Shown: positions 15,144 to 22,112 of the stretch, piece after piece
Layout: every line of letters starts with the position of its first letter
Numbering within the stretch: position 1 is the stretch's first letter
Source: Bacillota bacterium
GTDB lineage: Bacteria > Bacillota > Clostridia > Tissierellales > Peptoniphilaceae
Length of the DNA stretch: 24,031 bases
NCBI GenBank assembly: GCA_023394045.1
Contig: JAEXBN010000033.1
Coordinates: 1-24,031, forward strand
Direction: 5' to 3'
Position numbers and translations under genes: made by a program
Notes under the pieces: model-generated
Told to the model about the DNA's origin: nothing
Database searches by the model: none
The model's input: the letters and a program-made list of their open reading frames with translations, nothing else

Positions 15144-16593
15144 AAATGAGATGATGTTTTCGGATCCCGCTATTTTGCAGCGCCCCTTCTGGACTTTTTT
15201 ACATTTCCGGATCGATCGGAACCGTTTCATCTGGAGCATTGCATTGATTTTGATTGGGATTCTTTTGCCGTTTATGACTCAGGATTGGCCGCTCCAGATT
15301 CAGTTCCGCGTGAGGACGGCGCTGTTGATGGGAAATCAGGTCAACTATGTTCTTTCCTCCGTCGCCCTGGTCATCATGAATTCGTTGCGGGCGATGCCGC
15401 ATTATGTGGGTGTCTTTTTTCTGGCGGATGCGATTCATCCGGATTGGCCGCCGCAGCTGCGCCGGTGGGGGAAGATGCTTTTTGTGACGTGCCTGATTCC
15501 GCTGATTTATGCCATCATCAATCACTTTTATTACAGTGATTATGATTTTGGGACGCCGGCGGTGACGCTGGTGTTGCTCCTCATTTTTATCGGGGACATC
15601 AACTATAGTTACGTCTCTACGTGGAAAAAGGTGCTGCTGATTTTATTCTTCCTGACGGCGGTGCAGTTTCTGGACATCATGCCGGCGTTGAATGCGCTCC
15701 CGTTCGGCCGTGGGGAATTATCGACGGAAGTGAAGGAATTGGCTCGATTTATGGATCTGGAGCCGCAGATGAATCTGATCACCGGGGCCTTTTTTCTTCT
15801 GTTTTTTTCTTTCGGGCTCGTGACGTTTCTTTTACTCAGAGATGAGAACCGGACGCGGATGCTGGAGAAGCTGAGGCAGGAAAAGATGATACTGGAATCT
15901 CAGGCGCGGGTGAAGGATTTGGAGAATCGCAATCTCAGCGAAATGAAGCAGATTGTTCACGATTTGAAGACGCCGCTCACATCGATTCAAACTCTGGTCA
16001 GCTTGGTGAAGATGACGATGGAGGGGGAACATCGCGACCAGGAAACCGAGTATCTCGCCAATGTGGAAGGTTCGATTGATACGCTGAACCAGATGATTAA
16101 CGATATTTTGCATCCGGTCGACGCGGTCGCGGTCGGGATCGATGAAATTTTGAACGACACTTACGCCGGAATTTCCCCCTCGCCTTTTGCCCGGTGGATT
16201 CATATGGAGAATCAGGCGCCGAACGATTTTGTTTATGTGAATCGGCTCACTTTTGTCCGCGTGCTGATGAATCTGCTGAACAATGCGGGAGATGCCGTCC
16301 GGTTGGTCGCAGCGCCAAGGATTGATCTGCGCGTCTGTGAAGAAATGGATCATCTGCTTTTCATCATCCACGATAATGGCACCGGGATTCACCCGGATGA
16401 TCTGAGCCGGGTTTGGGAACTCGGATTTTCACGCACGGAATCGAGCGGTCTCGGACTTTCTTTTGTCAAAGAAAAGGTAGAGCAGATGGGCGGGACGATT
16501 GATGTTCATTCGGAATATGGCCGAGGGACGACCTTTGAGATTCGGATGCCGGGGGAAGAGCGGGAGGACGCGTCTCCTGCTTTGAAGGGATGA
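15124..16593 (+). CDS. Membrane sensor histidine kinase, coupled to pgsW
   Basis: 489 residues from ATG 15124; GTG 15121 is equally well placed after AGGAGG (15109-15114). The first ~240 residues form a sensor of six or seven membrane helices without a visible PAS or large extracellular domain. A linker coiled coil (about 240-275) leads to the H box HDLKTPL with phospho-acceptor His279. The ATP-binding domain shows the N box NLLNNAGDAV (384-393), DNGTGI (417-422) and SSGLGLSFVKE (440-450). It should phosphorylate the response regulator 45 bp downstream. The 20-nt overlap with pgsW suggests translational coupling, so it probably monitors something tied to PGA state or the envelope; the signal is unknown. 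Confidence 0.88.
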   Translation: MPQQPSENEMMFSDPAILQRPFWTFLHFRIDRNRFIWSIALILIGILLPFMTQDWPLQIQFRVRTALLMGNQVNYVLSSVALVIMNSLRAMPHYVGVFFLADAIHPDWPPQLRRWGKMLFVTCLIPLIYAIINHFYYSDYDFGTPAVTLVLLLIFIGDINYSYVSTWKKVLLILFFLTAVQFLDIMPALNALPFGRGELSTEVKELARFMDLEPQMNLITGAFFLLFFSFGLVTFLLLRDENRTRMLEKLRQEKMILESQARVKDLENRNLSEMKQIVHDLKTPLTSIQTLVSLVKMTMEGEHRDQETEYLANVEGSIDTLNQMINDILHPVDAVAVGIDEILNDTYAGISPSPFARWIHMENQAPNDFVYVNRLTFVRVLMNLLNNAGDAVRLVAAPRIDLRVCEEMDHLLFIIHDNGTGIHPDDLSRVWELGFSRTESSGLGLSFVKEKVEQMGGTIDVHSEYGRGTTFEIRMPGEEREDASPALKG

Positions 16594-16638
16594 GCGTGTG
16601 TTTCCGATCCTAACCTAATGCAGTAGAAAGGCAATGAG

Positions 16639-17280
16639 ATGAAAGTGCTTTCGATTGATAATGATGCGGCGATTCGTTACGCCATGAAGGCGTTGATTTC
16701 CAGCCAGGGCTGGGAGCCTCTTTTAGCAGAAGATATGAAGGAAGGGCTTCGCCTTTTGCAGGAGGAGTCACCGGAATTGATCCTCATTGACTATCATATG
16801 CCGGGGGTCAATGGGGTGGAAGGGGTGAAAATGATCCGTGAACGCGATGCCCATATTCCGATCATCGTGTTTACGATTGATGATTCCCAGAAGGTGGCGG
16901 ACGCATTCATGGATGCGGGAGCGGATGATTTTGCGACGAAACCGATCAAGGCGCCCGATCTGATTTCGAGAATCAATCTTCATATTCGGCTGATGCATCG
17001 CGCACAGGAAAAGATCCCCTCCCGTTCCGCTGCGGCGACATCCATTCCGCCGCTTGGGGTTCCGAAGGGGATCAGCGATACGACGCTTCAGCTGGTGAGC
17101 GATTCCATGAAGAGCCTTTCGGCGTATCTTACGGTGGATGAGCTTTCATCCCGGATTGGTCTTTCTCCGCAATCCATGCATCGCTATTTGCAGTATCTGG
17201 AAGCGGAAAAGCAGGTGGAAGTGCGCGTGGTGCATGGAAAGGTGGGTCGCCCCCGCCATCTGTATAAGTGGATTCCCTGA
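16639..17280 (+). CDS. Response regulator with CitB/DcuR-type winged-helix output
   Basis: 213 residues. The receiver (1-120) has acidic residues Asp7 and Asp9, phospho-acceptor Asp51 in LILIDYHMPG, Thr79 and Lys101 in TKPIKAPD, so it should be phosphorylatable. After a linker, residues about 150-213 form a DNA-binding domain: LTVDELSSRIGLSPQSMHRY then VHGKVGRPRHLYKW, the HTH plus GRP-type wing seen in CitB/DcuR regulators of organic-acid genes. The partner is the kinase just upstream. Likely targets are this cluster's promoters, given position only. An AAAGGC site precedes the ATG. It ends 9 bp from the convergent M29 aminopeptidase gene with no clear terminator between. Confidence 0.9.
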   Translation: MKVLSIDNDAAIRYAMKALISSQGWEPLLAEDMKEGLRLLQEESPELILIDYHMPGVNGVEGVKMIRERDAHIPIIVFTIDDSQKVADAFMDAGADDFATKPIKAPDLISRINLHIRLMHRAQEKIPSRSAAATSIPPLGVPKGISDTTLQLVSDSMKSLSAYLTVDELSSRIGLSPQSMHRYLQYLEAEKQVEVRVVHGKVGRPRHLYKWIP

Positions 17281-17289
17281 TCGCGCTTC

Positions 17290-18528
17290 TTAGAAAGCGA
17301 AGTTGCCCTGATGGAAGATGGTCACCTGTTTTCCCTCATGGGTGGTTCCGATGATGGAGAGGTCAGGCGCGCCGACCATAAAGTCAACGTGAACGGATGA
17401 AACATTGCCGCCCCGTTTCATGAGCTCCTCTTCGGAGAGCGTGGTTCCATCCTTCAGGGTCGTCGGATAGCAAGCGCCGAAGGCGAAATGGCAGGATGCA
17501 TTTTCATCAAACAAAGTTTCAAAGAACAGTGTTTTTGCGTTAGAAATCGGGGAATCGTAGGGAACCAGCGCAATTTCTCCCAGGCGCACCGCATTCGGAT
17601 CTTCGGCAAAGAGGGCTTTCAACGTCTCGCCTCCTTGTTTGGCTTCGTAGGATGTGACGGCACCCTGTTCAAAGTGAAGGACAAAATCGCGAATGAGGGT
17701 TCCGTTGTAGGCCAGCGGAAGTGTCGCGACGAGAGTGCCATTCACCCCCTCGCGGTGCGGAACGGAAAAGACTTCTTCGGTGGGAATGTTGGGCAGAAAC
17801 TCGGTTCCCTTTTTGTTTTTGGATGTGGCAGCCATCCAGAGATGCCCTTCGGGCAGACGCACCTCCAGATCGGTGCCGTTGGACGAGGTGTAGTGTACTG
17901 AGGAAAACTGGTAATCGTTCAGGATGGAAGCATGTTTTTCCAACCGATTGAGGTGCTCTTTCCAGGCTTGAATGGGGTCGGGCTCGTTCATCCGGCAGAC
18001 GTCCAGAATCTGCGCCCAGAGGCGCTCATAGGCTTCTTCCGGATCGCTCAGATCCGGATAGACTTTTTGCGCCCATACGGGATTCGGGACCGCAACGACG
18101 CACCATGAATTTTCATCGTTCAGGGTGTAATGCTGAAGAGGTTGAAAGGCACGATTATGCGCCATGGAGGCGCGCTGAATGCGCTCCATGGGGATGCCGT
18201 TGAGTAGTTCCGGATCGTCGGAGAGCACGGCGATACGATTGGCGCCTTTATCATAATAATATTTCAGCCGTTCGACGGAAAACGACGGAACATCTTCCAG
18301 CGTATCCATCGGCGCATGTTCAAAACGCAGGCGAGAGAGAACATCATCACGCCAGTCCATGATGATATCGCTGGCACCCCGCTCATAGGAGTATTGTGCG
18401 AGCAGGCGGACAAATTCCGCCGCGGCGACCGGCGCGGCGATCAAAACCGGCTCGCCGGGCTGAATGTTGATGCCAATTTCGATGACCAGTCGTGCGTATT
18501 CTTTGAGGCGTTCTTCTTGTTGCATCAT
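17290..18528 (-). CDS. M29 family metal-dependent aminopeptidase
   Basis: 412 residues, the AmpS/PepS/AmpT length. The N-terminal half starts ERLKEYARLVIEIGINIQPGEPV, typical of M29. The C-terminal metal domain has NIPTEEVFSVPHREGVNG, the Glu in LGEIALVPYDSPIS, the His in ENASCHFAFG and the His-x-Asp of SSVHVDFMVG, which match the two-metal ligands of the family. It removes N-terminal amino acids from peptides in the cytoplasm. The ATG at 18528 has AAAGGA six bases upstream; a longer frame to 18603 lacks such a site and adds an unrelated hydrophobic stretch. It diverges from pepF across a 384-bp gap. Confidence 0.92.
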   Translation of the reverse strand: MMQQEERLKEYARLVIEIGINIQPGEPVLIAAPVAAAEFVRLLAQYSYERGASDIIMDWRDDVLSRLRFEHAPMDTLEDVPSFSVERLKYYYDKGANRIAVLSDDPELLNGIPMERIQRASMAHNRAFQPLQHYTLNDENSWCVVAVPNPVWAQKVYPDLSDPEEAYERLWAQILDVCRMNEPDPIQAWKEHLNRLEKHASILNDYQFSSVHYTSSNGTDLEVRLPEGHLWMAATSKNKKGTEFLPNIPTEEVFSVPHREGVNGTLVATLPLAYNGTLIRDFVLHFEQGAVTSYEAKQGGETLKALFAEDPNAVRLGEIALVPYDSPISNAKTLFFETLFDENASCHFAFGACYPTTLKDGTTLSEEELMKRGGNVSSVHVDFMVGAPDLSIIGTTHEGKQVTIFHQGNFAF

Positions 18529-18587
18529 GAACCATCCTTTCGTCATGCCGTCGACGAACAACGGCAGGTGGGGTAAGATAAAATGAA

Positions 18588-18627
18588 ATGTTTGCGAAAA
18601 CAAACATCACGATTCCTGTTTATTATA
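18588..18627 (-). promoter_or_regulatory. Candidate -10 box and inverted repeat upstream of the aminopeptidase gene
   Basis: On the minus strand a perfect TATAAT lies at 18622-18627, without a good -35 box. Between it and the gene lies an inverted repeat ATGTTTG (18588-18594)/CAAACAT (18601-18607) with a 6-nt spacer. Its place just downstream of the possible transcription start would suit a repressor site or a leader hairpin; the regulator is not recognised. Confidence 0.3.
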
Positions 18628-18640
18628 CTGCATGTCGTCG

Positions 18641-18784
18641 TTCTGCCGTATGTTGGAATTCTGCTGCCGGTCGCCGTTCTGCCGTATGTTGGAATTTTGC
18701 CGTATATCGGAGTTCTGCAGTAGATCGGAATTTTGCTATATGTCGCAGTTCTTTCGTATGTCGGAATTCTGCTGTAGGTCGGAA
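18641..18784. repeat. 18-bp tandem repeat, 8 copies, in the aminopeptidase-pepF gap
   Basis: Eight contiguous 18-bp units with consensus TTCTGCCGTATGTCGGAA. Units 1 and 3 are identical; unit 2 is the most diverged (TTCTGCTGCCGGTCGCCG). Because 18 is a multiple of three, long frames stay open on both strands and spell hexapeptide repeats, but substitutions show no codon bias and no start with a ribosome site precedes them, so I treat it as non-coding. It fills the middle of the 384-bp divergent gap (18529-18912). Confidence 0.85.
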
Positions 18785-18812
18785 TCGATGATTCAGCAGA
18801 GCAGATTCCAGA

Positions 18813-18857
18813 AGAAGGAATGAACATAGAAGGAATGAACATAGAAGGAATGAACGT
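18813..18857. repeat. 15-bp tandem repeat, 3 copies, just upstream of pepF
   Basis: Three units of AGAAGGAATGAACAT (last copy ends CGT). Each contains a Shine-Dalgarno-like AAGGA and an ATG, but too close together to act as a pair within one unit; an upstream unit's AAGGA lies about 12 nt before the next unit's ATG. The second and third ATGs are in frame with pepF, adding MNIEG-type repeats if used. Confidence 0.8.
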
Positions 18858-18912
18858 CGGCTCGGGATATGAAATGGATCCGGTGATTAAAGAGGGAGAG
18901 GAAGGAAGAAAC

Positions 18913-20691
18913 ATGGAAAAGATCATGACGCGGGCAGAGGTGCCCGAAGAGCAGAAATGGGATTTACGTGCGCTGTACGAGACGCCGGAAAATTTTGATC
19001 GGGCGCTGAATCAGTTGGAACGGGACACGGATGCGTTTGTGTCGCGTGTGAGCGGTCGGATTGATTCGGCGCGGAAAGCCAATGAGGCGCTGGATGAATA
19101 CGGGAAGCTGCTGGTGGAGACGCAGAAAATCGAGACTTATGCCATGTTGAATGTGGAGGCGGACACAACCGACCGGGTTCATGCCCGACGCGAAGCCAAT
19201 ACGATGTCCCGTTTGGCCAAATTAGGTGAGAAAACGGCTTTTTTGGATTTGGAGCTGGTCGCCCTGCCTCCAGAGGTGTTGAAAGAAGCGGAGCAGAATC
19301 CCGCGCATGCCCGAACCTTTGCGCGCCTGATCCAGCGGAAAGCCCATATGTTGCCGCTGGAGACGGAAGCAGCGCTTGCGGCGCTGGCTCCGGCGCTGGA
19401 GTCGCCGTATCAGATGTATAACGATATCAAATTTGGAGATATCGTCTTCCCAGACTTTGAAGTGAAGGGGAAGAAGTATGAAATGACTTATGCCGCATTC
19501 GAGAATCGCTATGAGACAGATCCGGATCCGGCGGTGCGCCATAAAGCTTCAGAAATTTTTTATCAGGAACTCTCGCACCATTGTCATGCCACGGCTTCGG
19601 CATACAATGCGCAGGTGCAGCGCGAAAAGATTGAAGCGACGTTGCGGGGATACGATTCGGTGTTTGATTTTCTGCTTGCCGACCAAGAAGTGACACGGGA
19701 GATGTATGACCGGCAGATTGATACAATTATGGAGCGCCTGGCACCCATTATGCGTCGCTATGCCTTGCTGCTGCAGAAGGCGCATGGTCTGGAAAAGATG
19801 ACGACCTATGACCTCAAGGTGGAGTTTGATCCGTCCTATGCGGCGGATATTTCTTATGAGGAAGCCTCGAATGAGATTCGCGATGGTTTATCCTTATTAG
19901 GCTCGGATTACGTGGAGATCATGGATCGTGCGTTTCGCGAGCGCTGGATCGATTATGCGGAAAATCGCGGAAAGCGGACGGGCGCCTTCTGTGCGGAGGT
20001 GTATGGCGCGCATCCGTACATTTTATCCAGTTTCAATGGAAAAATGGATGAGGTAGCGACGCTGGCGCATGAGCTTGGCCATGCGGGTCAGGATATCCTG
20101 ACGACGAAGGCGCAGAGCATCTTTGATGCAGAGATGTCGATGTATATTGTGGAAGCGCCGTCAACCACCAATGAGCTCATCATGGAAAATTATCTGCTTC
20201 AGCATGCCCCGGATGAGCGTGGGCGGAAGTGGGTGATTTCGCAAATGATTTCTAAAACCTATTTTCATAATTTTGTCACTCATCTGCTGGAGGCGGCCTA
20301 CCAGCGTGAGGTTTATCGGATGGTGGAAAAGGGAGAGTCAGTGGATGCGGAAACGCTCTCGGGAATCTACCGCGATGTCTTGACGCGGTTTTGGGGCGAT
20401 GCGGTTGAAGTGGAAGAAGGATCGACGCTGACCTGGATGCGTCAGCCGCATTATTACATGGGACTTTATTCGTATACGTATTCTGCTGGGCTGACGATCG
20501 GCACGCAGATGGCGCTGCGGCTGATGAGTGAGGGAGAAGCGGTCGCCAAGCAGTGGAAGTCCTTCCTCGCGTCCGGAGGATCCAAGAATCCCGTGGAACT
20601 TGCTGCCATCGTCGGCGTGGATATTACGACGGATGAGCCATTAAACCGGACGATTGATTACATTGGATCTCTAGTGGATGCGCTGGAGTAG
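18913..20691 (+). CDS. pepF: Oligoendopeptidase F (M3B family)
   Basis: 592 residues from ATG 18913, the usual PepF length. It starts EVPEEQKWDLRALYETPENF, a typical PepF N-terminus. The helical N-terminal lobe (to about 200) is followed by the M3 catalytic region; the zinc motif is HELGH (386-390) in ATLAHELGHAGQD, and EAPSTTNE about 24 residues later supplies the third ligand. Near the end, HYYMGLYSYTYSAGLTIG is the conserved substrate-binding Tyr/His stretch. It cleaves oligopeptides in the cytoplasm. The chosen start has GAGAGGAAGGAAG in front; in-frame ATGs in the 15-bp repeats at 18820-18850 would add up to 31 residues with no family match and were not used. A strong terminator follows. 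Confidence 0.95.
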   Translation: MEKIMTRAEVPEEQKWDLRALYETPENFDRALNQLERDTDAFVSRVSGRIDSARKANEALDEYGKLLVETQKIETYAMLNVEADTTDRVHARREANTMSRLAKLGEKTAFLDLELVALPPEVLKEAEQNPAHARTFARLIQRKAHMLPLETEAALAALAPALESPYQMYNDIKFGDIVFPDFEVKGKKYEMTYAAFENRYETDPDPAVRHKASEIFYQELSHHCHATASAYNAQVQREKIEATLRGYDSVFDFLLADQEVTREMYDRQIDTIMERLAPIMRRYALLLQKAHGLEKMTTYDLKVEFDPSYAADISYEEASNEIRDGLSLLGSDYVEIMDRAFRERWIDYAENRGKRTGAFCAEVYGAHPYILSSFNGKMDEVATLAHELGHAGQDILTTKAQSIFDAEMSMYIVEAPSTTNELIMENYLLQHAPDERGRKWVISQMISKTYFHNFVTHLLEAAYQREVYRMVEKGESVDAETLSGIYRDVLTRFWGDAVEVEEGSTLTWMRQPHYYMGLYSYTYSAGLTIGTQMALRLMSEGEAVAKQWKSFLASGGSKNPVELAAIVGVDITTDEPLNRTIDYIGSLVDALE

Positions 20692-20737
20692 CGCTTCTCG
20701 TTCTCCCGCTCATTCGTTTGCTTGATCTGATTGCGGT

Positions 20738-20782
20738 GCGGCGCGTTCCGAACATGGAGTTCGGGTCGCGCCGCGTTTTTTT
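20738..20782 (+). terminator. Strong terminator after pepF
   Basis: An 8-bp perfect GC stem (20738-20745 with 20767-20774) continues inward by seven further pairs and is followed by seven Ts (20776-20782). Its right arm and T run form the beginning of the next 37-bp repeat array. Confidence 0.93.
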
Positions 20783-20923
20783 GAACAGCGGCGGGCTTTT
20801 GGAAGAAGCTTCGTTTTTTGAACAGCGGCGGACTTTTGGAAGAAGCCGCGTTTTTTGAATAGCGGCGGGCTTTTGGAAGAAGTTTCGTTTTTTGAATAGC
20901 GGCAGACTTTTGGAAGAAACCGC
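20775..20923. repeat. 37-bp tandem repeat, 4 copies, downstream of pepF
   Basis: Units start at 20775 (38 bp, one extra T), 20813, 20850 and 20887, each built as GTTTTTTGAAYAGCGGCGG, then RCTTTTGGAAGAAG, then a variable YYTC or CCGC end. Units 1 and 3 share GGGC and a TTC end; units 2 and 4 share GAC and a CCGC end, so a 74-bp dimer appears to have duplicated. A fifth, degenerate start (GTTTTTAATCAGCG) follows at 20924. No gene lies in 20692-21022; apart from the terminator and this array I see nothing there. Confidence 0.88.
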
Positions 20924-21022
20924 GTTTTTAATCAGCGCCGCGCTGTTTCAGAAATTGATGACGCGCGCTGGCTAGTTTACGACTGTTTTTAAGGAAAAGG
21001 CGGAATTTTTAAGGATTAAGTC

Positions 21023-21877
21023 CTAAAGCTGCCTTTCGGGCCGCTTTGACAGCAAAGGAAGCAGCAAGGAGTCGATGAGGTAGTCTGCCCACTGTGTATC
21101 GAATCCCGTTCCCTCATATTCCCGCGTCACGATGAGCCGCTCGCCGAGGTGGATGCCATGTGTTTCGTAAAGGTGGAGTTTTTGGAACGCGCGCGCTCTG
21201 TATTTTGGATCGCTCATCATGCCCAGATGCTCCCAATAAACTTCCTGTTGCTGTGTTTCGTTGAAGAAGGTAAAGTCAGGATATAGAGTGGTGCCCGGCG
21301 CGAGGACGAGTTTGCATTCGTATTTATATATAATGTTGCGCGCGGCATACCGATCAGCCAGAATTTTCTCTGTTTTTGACCGGACGCGCTCCTGACGATC
21401 GGTGTAATGCAACGTCAACACGCCATCAAAGCTCAGAGATTGATAAGGAATGGCTTTCCATTGCTCGGCAGTCATCTCAATCGGAGTGACCAGCTGCTTC
21501 CGTCCGGGAGAAAGATGATGATAGATATTCATGATCTCATCATCATGAAAGGTCTGGTTCAGCGATCGCAGGTGCTTCAGCGTCTTGCTCGCTCTGCGTT
21601 GCACTTGTTGAAGGTATGAGCGTTGAGCGAGCGCCTGAGCTTCCGGGCGCTGGCTTTTATTTAAATAGACACGCCGTTTCTTTCCTGTTGTTGGATCCGT
21701 TGAGAGGCGGTAATACTCATACTTTCCGTGGTTTACTTTGGTTTCAAGCATATCCGATGCATGATCCGCCGTCGCCTTGCTGACCCGATTCAGAATCTGT
21801 TCATACCGTGTTTCCTGAGCTTGAAGCATTTGTTTGAAGGATTGCATCCAACACCGCCTTTCTGAGTTTTGGCTCAT
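21023..21877 (-). CDS. PD-(D/E)XK nuclease-like protein of unknown role
   Basis: 284 residues. Residues 1-110 are helical and basic, with a small strand region around YYRLSTDPTTGKKRRVYL. Residues 165-250 look like a PD-(D/E)XK nuclease core: RSKTEKILADRY with Glu170, YKYECKLVL, YPDFTF with Asp201, and VYWEHLGMMSDPKY with Glu216, then GERLIVTREYEG. The usual ExK lysine is replaced by His-Leu after Glu216, a variant I associate with a group of Bacillota hypothetical proteins. I do not know its function or substrate. ATG 21877 has GGGAGAAG at wide spacing; ATG 21847 (MQSFKQML) behind AAAGG is an alternative start. No methylase, helicase or other partner is adjacent; it stands alone between repeat arrays. 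Confidence 0.7.
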   Translation of the reverse strand: MSQNSERRCWMQSFKQMLQAQETRYEQILNRVSKATADHASDMLETKVNHGKYEYYRLSTDPTTGKKRRVYLNKSQRPEAQALAQRSYLQQVQRRASKTLKHLRSLNQTFHDDEIMNIYHHLSPGRKQLVTPIEMTAEQWKAIPYQSLSFDGVLTLHYTDRQERVRSKTEKILADRYAARNIIYKYECKLVLAPGTTLYPDFTFFNETQQQEVYWEHLGMMSDPKYRARAFQKLHLYETHGIHLGERLIVTREYEGTGFDTQWADYLIDSLLLPLLSKRPERQL

Positions 21878-22025
21878 TCACGTTCTTCTCCCAGAGTAGC
21901 GAAATTTGAAAATCAGAGTATCCTCATTTTCAGACCATGTGGAGGATCTTGATTCATTTTGTCATGGACTGGATCCAAAAATTCATCAAACGTATCAACA
22001 GGTTCTGCAAATGCATCATACGTGT

Positions 22026-22069
22026 CGCAAATATATCACAAAGGTCACGCAAATATACCACAAAGGTCA
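22026..22069. repeat. 22-bp direct repeat, 2 near-identical copies plus a degenerate one
   Basis: Two adjacent 22-bp copies beginning CGCAAATATA and ending CACAAAGGTCA differ at one base. A weaker third copy with GCAAATNNATCA lies just upstream at about 22006-22025. It sits between the nuclease-like gene and the 54-bp array and is AT-richer than its surroundings. Confidence 0.75.
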
Positions 22070-22112
22070 GATGATGATGAAGAATGGGACGAAAGGACGA
22101 CGAGCGGTTGGT

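Noticed and set aside
17281..17300. Terminator between the response regulator and the aminopeptidase gene
   Set aside because: Only a 5-bp stem is possible in the 9-bp gap and its edges, with no T run on either strand.
18820..18912. PepF start within the 15-bp repeats
   Set aside because: The extra 31 residues are repeat-derived and precede the conserved PepF N-terminus; the ATG at 18913 has the better ribosome site. Kept as a possible alternative in the findings.
18543..18926. 127-codon minus-strand frame with hexapeptide repeats across the 18-bp array
   Set aside because: It overlaps the 5' region of both flanking genes, has no ribosome site, and both strands are open across the array for the same arithmetic reason.
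21023..21877. Restriction-modification or other named defence system
   Set aside because: No methyltransferase, helicase, ATPase or toxin-antitoxin partner lies next to the nuclease-like gene; the fold alone does not justify the label.
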